Made by a program: the position numbers and the translations under genes
In this document: positions 36,800-49,814 of the stretch, one piece after another
Position numbering within the stretch: position 1 is the first letter of the stretch
Layout: each line of letters starts with the position of its first letter
From: Sycobia sp. Sy_11
Lineage: Eukaryota > Arthropoda > Insecta > Hymenoptera > Epichrysomallidae
Length of the DNA stretch: 64,000 nt
Direction of reading: 5' to 3'
Assembly: GCA_018907035.1 (NCBI GenBank)
Contig: JACCIC010000019.1
Span: 3,090,501 to 3,154,500, forward strand
Notes under the pieces: generated by a model
What the model was told of the DNA's origin: nothing
Databases searched by the model: none
The model's input: the letters and a program-made list of their open reading frames with translations, nothing else

Positions 36800-37983
36800 G
36801 GCTGTAAGCGACGGCGTTTACGCGCGGCCGAGCCAACTCTCATTTAGCTGGATCATAACCACTTTTCCGATTCGCGCCGATTCCCTGTTCACAATGATAC
36901 GCGGACCCATGCAACTGGGGAGGGGCAAAACTGCACTCTGGATTCTCCTGATCGTGAAGTTTCTTTGCGCGGGACATTCGCCGTTCGAATGATCAAAGCG
37001 TACGTCATGGGAATTGCGATGGTCAATGGTTTATGCGTGGATTTTCTTCTCCGAAATAAGGGTCTTTCCAATTGTTTTGCTTCATTTTTCATCAGTATGT
37101 AGATGCATCCGAATTAAAGCGTGCGATATTAATCGAAAAACGTTGTTTACTTTATGCTATAAAAAATTTGATAACAATTTGGAAACGGGATAAAAGGTGT
37201 TTCACTATTAATTTTCGAGTCCCATCATTGATTGTAAGCTGGCAAATTTCCTTAAATATACTTACGCTATTTTTACAGAAATTCTTCGTGATTACGTAAA
37301 GCAATCATCACGATCGGGAAGTTTAGAAGGCAGTCGCGCTTAGGGTGATCAAAAGCCTTAGGACGTCTGTCGTGCTACAAGCAATCGAAATATTAGATAC
37401 GAATAATCGAAAATCCAACGTGGCAATTAAATTCGATCTGCCCTTTCTTTTTTTAATAACAATATTTCGATATAGATAATTGAATTATAAACGATCTGAT
37501 CGGCATTCGAATAGCTTTCTTGGATCTCTTGTGCCGCGTAGCGTGACATAATTGACGAGGTATCTGTTTCTGTAGCAGGACAGACAAACGTAACTTTTGA
37601 TCACAGTCGACGTATACGACGACAAAATCTCGTTCTCACACATCCCAAAAGTTTTTCATTAACGATTCACCGAAACGTATAGCATATATGTATATATTTA
37701 CCAAACTCCGTAAACTTCCGACTTCGCCGTATTCAAAGGGATGAGTCTTTTTTTCTTTCTTTGCTTCTGTTATCCGTACCCTTGAGCATGTATCTTTCTC
37801 TATCTCTTTCGCCCTCACTCTCTCTCTCTCTTTCTCTCTTCATCTCTCTCTATATATATATCATACACACGCTCCGCAGCATTTTACCCGTTTACCGAAG
37901 CGTATATGCTATATAAGAGACTGTTTCGTTTATCTTTTTTTTTGAACGAAACGCGGCGTTATAAAAATTACTGCGTGATTGTA

Positions 37984-37985
<2 letters not shown>

Positions 37986-38036
<51 letters not shown>
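37986..38036. repeat. TA microsatellite
   Basis: About 25 TA units in the probable CAMTA 3' UTR. Confidence 0.9.
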
Positions 38037-38041
<5 letters not shown>

Positions 38042-38642
38042 TACGTAGTGTGCACGAGTCGGGTGGGCCCATCGATCGATCGATTGACGGCGAGAGAAGA
38101 AGGATAAAAAAAAAAGAAAGATAGAGAAAAACAAACGGAGCCGCTTTTCGATCGTGGGCGATCGACCGACCGACGCGCCCCTTCATTTGTTCTTGCACAA
38201 AAAGAGCGCAATCGCGCCGAGTAGGACGAGGAGGAGCAGGAGCAGGAGCAGCAGGAGGAGACGACTTTTTGATAATGATACAATTACGATAGCGCGTAGA
38301 TCGACTCGCACCGACGAACTTGTTATTAATTATAATTATCGATTAAATAGTTAGGGTATAATGAGGCGCTTCGCGTGGCCCAAGCCCACGCGCAGCTGGA
38401 GATATATAATATATAAATAACAGAGCGTAATCGAGTACCTGAAAAATTTAGTGAAGAAAATAATCTTGGCCGATGTCTCGCGACGAAGCCGCCCCCAGCC
38501 CCCGCGCACGGTCTTTCTAATAAAATAATAAAAAAAAATGTGCCAGCGCTATGCAGCGTCGCGATGGCCTTCTATATCGAGCACCATAGTGCGTTTTTTT
38601 CCCCACTTACACTTCGTTCTCTCTCATTCTCTGTCTGTCTGT

Positions 38643-38648
38643 CTGTTT

Positions 38649-38689
<41 letters not shown>

Positions 38690-38690
38690 T
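38643..38690. repeat. CT microsatellite
   Basis: A CT run with short interruptions; GT-rich and TC-rich flanks. Confidence 0.85.
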
Positions 38691-39210
38691 TCTTCCTATA
38701 GCTAAAGTCGATCGTGCCGACGCGCGCGTATATGTAGAGTTCATAATACTTCAAGCACGCTTATACCACCAGACTATAATCCAGACTATAATTATACAGC
38801 GAAATTTTTGTACTTAAAGGCGCATCCCTTTGAAATTTATGCTTCGCGAATTTTGAAATTCATCCGAATTCTCAACATCATATACATTACACACACAGAT
38901 ACATACACACACAAGCCATAAGTATACACGTAGATAACTATAAAAATGGAAAAGTGGTTAAATCCGCGCGGAGTGAACGTAACGCGTGCGGCAATGTGCT
39001 CGTATATGTAACATAGACTCAGGACATCGCGTCGCAAGTTTTTGTAAAACTAAAGCGCTCGGGCGTTACTTATCGATTGATTTAATTTTATTTCAATTTC
39101 GTTGGAATATCGCCTTCGATTAATGCGACTTATAAGTCAAATCGTTACGTTGTAAAATAAAATTATTTATAGAAGAGGAACTCGTGTATTTTTTTTTGCT
39201 CGAGTCTATA

Positions 39211-39228
39211 CACACACACACACATATG

Positions 39229-39282
<54 letters not shown>
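39211..39282. repeat. CA then TA microsatellite
   Basis: A short CA run leads into about 25 TA units. Confidence 0.85.
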
Positions 39283-39285
<3 letters not shown>

Positions 39286-40926
39286 TTATTAGCTTAGTAA
39301 AATTTTGTTCATTGTACTCGATCTCTTCGCAAAGTTAACAAAGTATCCATGTTTCGTAAATTTTGTATTTAAGATAATTGATGCTTGTTTTTTTACGTCA
39401 GTTTGTGCGTTCCTTCAAGGCAGCGTTAAATAATAATAATTTAAGCGTTAATTGTCATGTATTCTTATACTTTGAAGCGTTTACATTGTTCGACTGTTGA
39501 ATTTTAAAGAGCGATTTATCTGTATATTTCCTTAATGTATGTTATAAGATTGTATTCGACGAAAGCATATTAAAGGAAACACACTGGAATATTTTAATGA
39601 AATTGAAAAGGCCAGCAGCGGAGATGAATTTATCGCTTTCATATTTTATCTTCGAAGAAATTTTTCAATGCTATAGGGTTAAGAGAAGTATTGTAAAAAA
39701 TGGTAATTAAGGTTAAGATCGTGTAATGTAACATACTCGTTAAGTTGAATGGCGCTTGACGTTGGTCGATGGGCAACGGTTGCACGGTGAAAAAATTTTT
39801 ATTTAAATTCCATATTCGGCACCCATATATATATTCGAACATTCAAATCCGTTTCGTTTTTAACTCCAGTCCATTCTAAATTGTAAAAATATTTTATACG
39901 TAAGTATCTAACACGAAAATCTCGTGTAAAATAACGTCGCTCAATGCCAAAAAAATTTTTTTAACCATCGCAACGAGCGTGGCAATGATCGTGCGAATCA
40001 AAACAATCGTCCATTTCGCCTGTATTTCACGTAATTTCCTGATTTAAGTGCACTCGTTATTGATTTTTCTACCCGAGACTGAAAGTGAAAATCCATCGGA
40101 GCCCTATCACCCTCGACGATGGCGAATAACAATGTAATGAAAATGAAAATAATTGGTGCTAATCGAGCGAGCGCTGATGGAGAAAACCTCCCTGTAATGC
40201 GCGTCGACGTTATATAATATATTCGAGATGAAAACAAAAAAAACCACGCGCGCGCAGATCGACCATCGAAGCTGGCAATTTTCACGCGTGCGCCCCGTGC
40301 GTTTAAACGATAAAGAAAACACGCAGATGACACTGCGAAATATCGAATGTTCTGAAATTTATTTTGCCGCGAAGCGCGGCGAAGGGATGCGGCAAATCGA
40401 AGATCGACTGATGAGAGCAGGAGATACCTTTCGCACAGAATTTTTAAAACCTTTTACCCGTGAGCGATAAAGTACGCCGAGAATCGAGGCGAATAATCAT
40501 TTATAACCCGTAAGATTAATAGGGAATTTGTATGAACTTCCGTAATTATGCGTAGTTTCTTTTTGCCGTTAATTCTTCAATAATGGTAGCTTCAACTTTT
40601 TACATCGACTCGGAGAGAAAACAAAATAGTCAAGATGCATCGTTCCGTGAGAGGATCGAGGAGTAGTAATATGTAAAACAAAGTATCCGTAATTTTAACG
40701 AATTAAACATAATCAAATTAATTTCTTAATTCTTGTATAATCAAGTTTATCTCTTAAACTAATAAAAAATTCTTCATATAAAAATGCGAGTAAGAACTTA
40801 GAGAGAAGAAGGCGTCATAGAGTAACGAGCTTTCAACATTAATTAAGAAATATAAAGAAAACGAGAACATATTTATAAAAATTCTCGAATTTCCCGATAT
40901 TTTTGCAATTGTCGAAAAAATTCTAA

Positions 40927-40969
<43 letters not shown>
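40927..40969. repeat. AAT trinucleotide repeat
   Basis: About 14 AAT units; a similar shorter run lies at about 41272-41298. Confidence 0.85.
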
Positions 40970-40970
<1 letters not shown>

Positions 40971-41261
40971 GCTAACAATAATAATATTATAATAACACCA
41001 TTCGGTCAGAAAATGAAAGAAAGCATGTATAATTAAGTTTTCGACCTATCCCTTCGTCCGCTTTCGCTAGGTATAATAATTCCGATTCAAAAAAGCATAC
41101 GCAAAAGCGTGTTAGCGCGTCACACATACACGATCTAAAACATTTACACGAAGAAAAATAGTCGGGGCCACCATTGGACGACGATTCATGGGGTCACGGC
41201 TGTCAGGGCGGGCTGTGCAAGGAAGTCACGGCGTTTTAAAGTCGATTTCTTATATAGAGAT

Positions 41262-41292
<31 letters not shown>

Positions 41293-41909
41293 TAATAAAC
41301 AAAGGAAACAAAAGAAAAAGATTTAAAATCTTATTATACCGTATAGGTGCAAAACATTTAAGCGCTAGGCAGGATCACATATTGTTATCGATTATCAAGA
41401 TATCCAAATTTTTTCCTCCACTCCGGAGATTTTTAAAGGGATAATGATGGCGATGGAGTTGAATAAAAATATAAATATGTAACGTGACAGGGAGGGGCTC
41501 ATTATTAATTAAAAATATACGTAAGACTTTAAGGCTAAGACTTTTGGCTTAGGACGCGTGAGTGCGTGCGATGATTTTATGACGAAAGCTGCGAGGAATG
41601 GAAACTTTAAAAGGGAGAATCGAACGCTGAATTCGCCGAGCGATAACGCTCGGGCGCGTTGATGGAGCGATGCGAAATATATAAATATATACATAATTAA
41701 AATTTAAAAAGAGACAGATTAGTTTTCGCGGTTTGGCCGGGCAGCCGAGGGCCTCGCGTTCCTGTTGGTTTAAGAGATGATAATTTACATTGTGATAAAT
41801 CCATGGTGATCCAAGAAAGTATTCCCGACGCTCGTCGCGGCCGCGGCGTCCTGGGGGCGAGAAATTGCGCCGTCGGCGTAAAAGTCGGACGGAGAAATTC
41901 GCGAGAGTC

Positions 41910-41912
<3 letters not shown>

Positions 41913-41958
<46 letters not shown>
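41913..41958. repeat. GA microsatellite
   Basis: About 23 GA units followed by GT/GA mixed sequence. Confidence 0.9.
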
Positions 41959-41960
<2 letters not shown>

Positions 41961-44900
41961 TGAGTGAGTGAGAGAGAGGGAGAATAATGCGGGGCTCGGA
42001 CGCTCGCCCCATGGGATGAGGGGGGGGGCGGTGTCCGAAGAAACGAACTCTCCACAATAGACGGGCTGAACAAATTCTTGGCGGTTCGCGCCCCGTGTTT
42101 CAAGCGGCGTCCTACGGCCCGGAGACGGAGACATCAGGACGAATCTATAACCGTTCATTCATACGCGATCCACAACGGGCGGATCGTTTTTCTTGTTTCA
42201 CGAGGTTTTTGCTTTCGGGACTTTATGCCGAATCATTGTCGCAGTTTTGCCAATTATAATTGTCGATGTATTACTCACGGGCGGTTGAAAAGTTGAAAAT
42301 GTACAAAGAAATCGAACAATCAGCGCCGAGATGGTGGTTTATAATGTACAAAAATAATTGAAAAATTTTCGTAAATTACTAACTACAGAATGTTGGATTT
42401 TACAAATTAATCTCCATTCTTGAAATATCAAAAAAAAAAAAACAGCAAAAATGATTCGTGATAAATATTTTAGTTTGGGCTTATATTTCGTAAGGGCGGA
42501 ACTTGCTTCAAATTCGATAATACAACTTGAGGCGATCAATTAACATTCTGTCGCGTCCTGCTCTCAATCTAAAATAAATCCGTAGAGTTTCCTACAGAAA
42601 CTTTTTTCCCCATAGATCATATTCGAGTACGCTCGTGCACTATATTCAAAAAAAGAAAAAAAAAAAGCAAAGAAAAAATTGCAAAGGTTCTTCCTCCGTA
42701 CTCCGGAAGTAGCCTGGCAGCCGATCAAGACGATACGGAGGCATTTTTTGGCATATCCTCCCTCGAATTATTTCTATTGGCGCCTGATACTCGTTAACGC
42801 GGTCGTTAAAAAGCGTGGCTATCGCGAGGTTCGCCGTCAGTTATAGATTCCGAATGATAAAGACGCGGAAGGTGGCTTATATTGGAATTGAATTGTCAAG
42901 TCAAGAGAATTCGCGATGAACGTAAAGAAAAAAAAAACAATTAGATTTTACGCGATAGAGGTAAACACGGGGCGCGATCGCAAAAATTATGTAATATTGC
43001 ACACACACGAGTCAATTCCAACGAGCATTTTCATGCCACTAAGCTTAAAGATTTTATTAGTTAATTGTAGTCGAGAGAGTAAAGAAATACATTTGCGAGA
43101 ACGAACGTTCGAGTTAGAAGAATAAAAAATGTATGAAAGATAGAGGGGCAGAGCGAGGTTTAACATAGAAAAATGAACATTTTCAATCATTGTTAATTAA
43201 TTAATCGATCAGTCTCGATCCTATTTATACATAAACAAACAAATGAGTAAAAAGCATACTTACTATTACATAGGGACTATTATTATATTCATATTTTTGC
43301 TTACTGCATTATTCCGAATCTATTATCGAGATTTAGCCATTTTAAATGGAAGAATGGACAAAGTTTGACTGTTTTTCTCTTACCGACGTTTCGAATGACT
43401 GCACTGAAAATTTGTAACTCATCGAATTTGGGGTGTTTCAAAAAGTAATTGTTTTTTTTTTTTTCATATAGATTCTTATACCGATGTAGTTCTTACTAAC
43501 AAAAATATTATTCATTATTTACTGGTATTAAAATAGTTACTTCAAAGATCTACGGAATTTTAGTTTCCAATCTGTTCAATATCGGAAATAAGTGAAGTCA
43601 TTCGTACCTCGGATACGTGAGACTTTTAGAATTAAATCGCAAACGAAGCCCAACTTTTACTATTAAAATAAATTTAAAAAAAAATAGTAGCAGGGAGCAC
43701 CGTCATTTTTCTGAGACTTATAAAAGAATTATTATATATAACGCAGTATTTTTCATCAACGAGCCGTGTCAAAAGGTCGATACGCGTGAAACGAGAAAAA
43801 TAAAAAAATTATCGAATAAAAAATATATATAGTTTTTCTGATAAACTTCACTCCGCATATGTAACGATAAATAAATGCATTATTATCTTTGCGCATATAG
43901 TGACATAAGCTAGAGGAGATAGAGCGGAGGGCAAACAAAAAAAAAATCATAATAATAGTCGAGGAGCGAGGAAAACAAATTTTTAGGATTTAACCGAAAC
44001 GAGAAAAAGTCCATTCAATATTTAAATAAAATAAGGAAATGCGGATGAGAGATAGGAAACGATTGCTAGGCTATAGGTGCTTCGAAGATACATAATTTTA
44101 ATGAGTCATTTTGACGAAACTAATCCAACTAATAAAATAAAAATAAAAAAAATAATAACAATTAATACAAATTATTCTCCAACATAAATTTACTACGAGG
44201 TAAAGAGAAAATAATTTTTAAATCTACGTAATAAAGCCAAGAATAAAACATGACTAGATAATAGGAGCCACATGGCCTAATTGCTGCCACTTTTAATTAC
44301 TATATATTTAAACGATTAATTAGTAAACAAGAGAGATCAGGTTTTATTACAGCTCGACTTACACGCGCGCATAAAATGGCTTGTATGACACTGGGATTTT
44401 TTGGCGTAAGTTGGTGAAAATTGACGATGCGAGCGAGATATAATAGCAAGGGAGTCGAGCGAGTGAGAGATAGAGAGATACGAGGCATACGATGTGCGAA
44501 CAATTAATGTGACGGTAAGCAAACGGGAATTCGATTAATTTATAAAACTTCATCTTTTCAAACTGACTTCTTAGAATCAGAGACAAACGAATAAGTAGAC
44601 GAGGGAAAACCAATGTATCCTATATATAGAAATTGAATTATATTTACACTACTTCAGCGAGTCGGAGAGACTTAAAATAGCAAAAAACAAAAAAAAGAAG
44701 ATAAAACCAAGCGGTGAATAATCGGCGCTTTAGAATTCCAATCTCCAATAACCCATCGGTCTCCGAGAATTTATTATTAAGTAAAACGCATTGCAAAAAA
44801 AAAAGTAAATGAATAAACAGAACTCCGCCGCACGAAGTGTCGAAATAATCGTTCGCGCGACAGAAAATCCAATCGCCCGCGGGTCGCGAAGAATCGTCGA

Positions 44901-45417
44901 TACAATGAAGGGAAAAGAGCGCAGTGCGATGAGAGGGAAGTTAGAGAGAGAGAGAGAGAGAGAGTAAATTTCCGCCAAAAAGTACGTCACCGAAACAGAC
45001 TTGTCAAGGAATAAGGAACGGATTACAGAAAAAAAAATGAATAAACAAAGCCAGTTCTCCGTAATAAACTCGTCGTTCGAAACCACCGCCCCCGCCCTCC
45101 CCTTCGCATCCGCTTGTCCGTCCGCTCGCGTTCGGTTTTTATTCTCGAGCTTTCGCGAGCCGCATTACTTTTATTAATCCGCGCGCAAAGACGAGAGAGG
45201 AGGCCCCTCGCACACACGTATATGAACGACGACCTCTTTCGTAGAAAAATTAAATAGAAAAAGGAGGAAAAATATGGATAATATAATAATAATAATAATA
45301 AGAATAATAATAATAACGATAACGTAACGAGGACGGCGAAGAGGCTCGTTACGATAAAGAGGATGGCGGGAACGAGCGGTGTTTGCTCTAAAAAGGTGGA
45401 TGAGAAGAAGAGGAAGA

Positions 45418-45456
<39 letters not shown>

Positions 45457-45656
45457 AGAGAAATAGTTGCGACAAAACAGTCAGGGTGACAAACGGAACG
45501 GCGACCGTTTCGACACTTCTTCGCTTTCGACGGCCCCACACCGCCCATCCCATTATCACCGCGCGTGCATCGGCTTTCCGAGCGAGACGAGGCGAGTTTC
45601 TATTAACACATGATGTATAAAGGCTAAAACGATTAAACTTCCGTATATAAAGTATA

Positions 45657-45677
45657 TATAAGTATATACATATATAA

Positions 45678-45731
<54 letters not shown>
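45657..45731. repeat. TA microsatellite
   Basis: A TA-rich array with a few AAA interruptions; a GA run lies nearby at about 45421-45452. Confidence 0.85.
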
Positions 45732-45734
<3 letters not shown>

Positions 45735-46571
45735 CATATACATAGATGTATTTAGGGTCTTCATAGCGCGCTGCCCGGTGTACGACGGGAGTGGGGGGGG
45801 GCGGAGGCAAGGGAGGATTTTTAATACATATGTGACCTCGAGGCGATAAGCGGAGCTTCGGCGATATCCTCCCGCAGCAGGGCGTACGTGACTTCCTCTA
45901 TGAGGAAGAGCTGACCCGTTAATAAAAAAAAAAAATAAAAAAATAAAATAAAACGATAAATAAATAATGGCGTGGGAGTGAAGGGTGAAAATAATTCAAA
46001 AGCGAAATACAAAGGCAAGGAAGGTCGATGCAGAGCTCGCGGCGTGTGTGGTCATATAAATCACTCACATACGCGCTACTTTCTAGTGTTAAAAACAAAA
46101 ATAAATAAATAAATAAATTAATTAATTAATAATGAAATATAAGCGAGTAAATGCGAGTATCAACGCTCCATCTCTTTTAATATTTTTATTATCGCCAGCG
46201 TAAAGTCCATTACGAATCTTATTACTAATTAATTAATTCATTGATTAAAGAAGTAATGATTATTATATTAAAGAACAGGCAACAATAAAGCAAAACAAAA
46301 AAAAATGAAAAAGTAAAAAACGTACTATACCACTATTTATTATTATTTATTAACGACTAACGTTCAACTAATATTGTAAATAACGAAAATATTTTATCTA
46401 TATATTTCCGATCCGGGGGCGGCTCGGGCGGGGCGCGCGCCAATTTACCTTCGGCCGCGCCCGTTTTTTCGCTGATAATATTATAATTATTATATATAAA
46501 TGCGGCGATCGTCCCGCGAAGTCGCCGCGCGTCCGGCGCCCCCATTGTTACACCATTTCATCATTGCATTT

Positions 46572-46577
46572 AATAAA
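46572..46577 (+). terminator. Candidate distal poly(A) signal for CAMTA
   Basis: AATAAA is followed about 30 bases later by the T/G-rich tactttttgtctcg. Many AATAAA occur in this AT-rich region; this one is singled out only by the downstream element and the change in composition. Confidence 0.25.
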
Positions 46578-47491
46578 TTATATATTTATTGACTCATTTA
46601 CTTTTTGTCTCGAAATCCAGCAAGTCCCGATCCCTTCTCCCGATTCAGCGCGTCCGCTTAGAGCGTCTCAATTTTCACCAGAATTGAGAAATAAAAAGAA
46701 TGACTTTGTTTATTTCCTATACGTATGTTTTTTCGTTAGTTCTGTAAATTTTTCTACTTCGTCTATATTTTGTAAACTTTTAGCAGCGGGTCCACTACGC
46801 TCGATGAATTGATCATTTTCGTTTTACATTCTGATTTTATAAAAAATCATTTTAGTGCAGATTTTTTGCAGCTGCAAGACATATCCACAGCCCAATTATA
46901 TGAATTTCTAAAAGCATGTTTGCCAACAAAATTCTAGATAAATTTTTACAGTATTCGCGAGACTCGTTTCGGTCTAAGTGAAAAAAAATCTTAATTCCCT
47001 AGTGGAAATAATTGTTATCCAACTCGGTACAGGAAGTTGTACAAACCTTTTAGCAACTTTTATCAACTTTAATAAAAGTCTGGTAAAATTTATAAAAGCG
47101 CAATATTTTACAAAAATTTACAAAGTTTAAAAAATCCGCTCACTTTTAATAAAGTCCATCCACATTGTGGTTCACATTTTCGTGTATTCTTCATAATAGG
47201 TATTTTTAGAAAATTTGAAAAAAAATTGATAGACTTTATTAGTAACACGCCAGATATTTCTCTAAACTTTGCTCTAAATTCATTTAAAATTCATTTAATT
47301 TAGTTAATGCACAATCGGTTCATTTGTTAAAAAATGTAATTTGGTTTCGCAGCAATTTGTAAATGTAAGTATATAAATTTTCCTACCAATGTCTAGAAAT
47401 TCGAAAGAAATCAATTATAATCAAAGGTAGAGATAGCAGGACAATACGGATCTACAGGTAAGAAAGAATCAACACAACCTCTCCGCAACGA

Positions 47492-47497
47492 TTTATT
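47492..47497 (-). terminator. Candidate poly(A) signal for thin-like gene
   Basis: This AATAAA on the minus strand lies about 760 bases past the stop codon. The position is plausible, but the motif is common in AT-rich DNA. Confidence 0.2.
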
Positions 47498-48077
47498 TAA
47501 AGCATACAAACAGTACAAACGAAATGTCGTCATTTCACAAATTAAATTAAATTACTTGCGTAATTGTGCTTACGTTGTTTTGCTTATGAGCCCCCGCGCG
47601 TTCTTCATTGAGGCTAATTCACGCGACTGGATTATCTCCAGTGGCAATTTAATTGATGCCACGAGGCCAAATAAAACGGAAGGAAGAAAATTTTGATCAT
47701 TATAACGACAAAATAGAAATTCATAAAATAAACGCTTTTAATTTAATCATACTCTCGTCCCTTGCTCATTAAAAATACGCAATTCGATGGGATTTCACAA
47801 TGTGAAAGGGGGGGGGGCCTTTAGACATTCACAGTAGATCCCGTTAATCTTCCTCGAGCGTTATTATTATAATCTTAAAATCTGAATGTTCCACGCGAAT
47901 TCAACCCTCTTGACAATATCCTCGCACCTCCCTCTGCATAAAATATACTTTCATACAAATATCTCTATAGAAATATATATAATAGATATATGAATAGCAA
48001 GGCACACGCGGTTCTTATCGGAGACCGAAAGAAAAATAATTCGGACTACAGGCCTCCCTCGAATAAATACGTTTAAG

Positions 48078-48138
<61 letters not shown>

Positions 48139-48162
48139 GTATATATGTATATATATATATAA
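48078..48162. repeat. TA microsatellite after the thin-like stop codon
   Basis: A TA array with a few TG interruptions, about 100 bases past the stop codon on the minus strand, so probably within the 3' UTR. Confidence 0.9.
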
Positions 48163-48258
48163 TAAATAAGGTGTAGCGCTAGTAATAGCGAGCGGCACGG
48201 CGTTGACGACGAAAGAATAAACCCGGCAGTGCGTACAGCATCGTGACGACGGGGCCCC

Positions 48259-48972
48259 TCAAAAGATCTGGATCCTGTGGTTCTCCCGGTCGCATACGAC
48301 GATGTTGCCGGCCGAGGTGACCGCCACGCCCTCGAGGCCCTTGAACTCGCCGTCGGCGCAGCCCCAGCTGCCGAAGGCCCTCAGGAACGCGCCCTCGGGC
48401 GTGAATATCTGTATGCGATTGTTGCCCGAGTCGGCGACGACGATGTAGCCCTGGTCGTCGACGGCGACGCCGCGCGGGAACTTGAACTGGCCCTCGTCCG
48501 AGCCCTCGGAGCCGAAGGCCGTCAGTACCCGGCCGTTGACGTCGAAGATCTGGACCCGGTGATTGTTGCTGTCGCTGACTATCACCCGATTCGTGCTGCT
48601 CACCGCGATGTAGTGGGGATGCTCGAGCTGGCCGCGGCCCGAGCCGCAGCTGCCGAACTTCCCGACGAAGGTGCCGTCGGACTGGAACACCTGGACGCGG
48701 TGGTTCTCCTTGTCGCATACGTAGATGAAGCCGAGGGCGTCCGTGGTGATGCCCCAGGGGTAATTGAAGCGGCCGTCCGCCGTGCCCTGGAAGCCGAAGG
48801 CGCGCAGGAAGCGGCCGGCCGGGTCGAAGACCTGGATACGATGGTTGTAGCGGTCGGCGATGATGAACTGGCCGATCCGGTTCACGGCGACGCCGGCCAG
48901 GCAGTCGAACTCGCCCTCGGCGCTGCCGTACGAGCCGAACTCCCGGGTCAAGTTGCCGCTGCCGTCGAACAC
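48259..48972 (-). CDS. tn: thin-like last exon: NHL repeats 2-6
   Basis: The exon has acceptor cctcccag, phase 0, and 238 codons including TGA (48259-48261). Repeat cores visible in order are GVAVNRIGQFIIADRYNHRI, GITTDALGFIYVCDKENHRV, IAVSSTNRVIVSDSNNHRVQ, GVAVDDQGYIVVADSGNNRI and GVAVTSAGNIVVCDRENHRI. Each is preceded by an FGS/FGF-G linker, the usual NHL spacing. With repeat 1 in the previous exon this makes a complete six-bladed propeller. The protein ends directly at the last repeat, as is common in the family. Confidence 0.93.
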   Translation of the reverse strand: MFDGSGNLTREFGSYGSAEGEFDCLAGVAVNRIGQFIIADRYNHRIQVFDPAGRFLRAFGFQGTADGRFNYPWGITTDALGFIYVCDKENHRVQVFQSDGTFVGKFGSCGSGRGQLEHPHYIAVSSTNRVIVSDSNNHRVQIFDVNGRVLTAFGSEGSDEGQFKFPRGVAVDDQGYIVVADSGNNRIQIFTPEGAFLRAFGSWGCADGEFKGLEGVAVTSAGNIVVCDRENHRIQIF

Positions 48973-49759
48973 CTGGGAGGACAGGAGGTAGTCGTATATA
49001 GAGAGAAACAGGAAGAGAGAGAGAGAGAAAGATGGTTAATTATGCAGTAGGTTTGGCAGGCTTCGAGCCGTTTCGACATTCTTAGTTGTTCAAATATTTC
49101 AAGTGTTCTAGTTGATTGACTTGTTCATTGAAAAATATATTGTCCGTTAAAAAATATATCAACTGAATATTCTGTCAAATTACGAAAACGTTTCACTAGA
49201 TTTAATATGATCTCCATTCTTTTAAATGATCTCTTTTTGGATTAGACAACTGCTCTTCATTTAAGAAAATATGGATTGATTGGCACAATATTAGTTAATA
49301 TTTTTACGTGATAATACAGAAGACTGTTTTAAGTGTTCGAACAGTTTCACATAGCACGAAAAGGATTTGAAAGTTTTTTGAAAAAATTTTAAGAAATGAT
49401 AAGAGCCTTTCAGAAAGTATTAAATGAGCATTAGAGCAACGATACCCAAACAGTCACGTTGCTCGACTACTATAGTGTTCATTTCATTGTAATTCTTAAA
49501 CGTTAAAAAATAAATTTATTGATACTTTTACAGAAATTTCCTTGATTAGAACAACGCGAGTAACTGAATAATGTAAATAATACGAACTGCTCGAACAATT
49601 GGTTTTACTAAAACGACTGAAGCATTTGAATAACTGGCTAAATGGTTCCATCAGCTCCAGCTACTCATGCGGCTTCAGACCTGTTCCAACATTTGAAGTT
49701 CGAGCAATAATTCAAGTCCAAGATTTTATAGCTGTCCAAAGTCATTTCGTATATGTATG

Positions 49760-49814
<55 letters not shown>

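Larger units (their letters stand above)
36800..46600 (+). other. No gene: probable long CAMTA 3' UTR and/or intergenic DNA
   Basis: No protein-like open frame is found on either strand. The stretch is dense in CT/GA, TA, CA and AAT microsatellites. Base composition shifts to plainer AT-rich sequence just after an AATAAA at 46572, which may mark the distal end of a CAMTA 3' UTR of up to 10 kb. Transcript data would be needed to confirm this. Confidence 0.45.
46601..48258 (-). other. Probable thin-like 3' UTR and intergenic DNA
   Basis: No open frame of interest. On the minus strand a TA array (48078-48162) follows the stop codon by about 100 bases, and an AATAAA is read at 47497-47492. The extent of the UTR is unknown. 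Confidence 0.4.

Noticed and set aside
48277..49050. 257-residue open frame on the plus strand over the NHL exon
   Set aside because: It is antisense to the NHL repeats, and its Ala/Val-rich repeats mirror them. GC-rich coding DNA often leaves such shadows.
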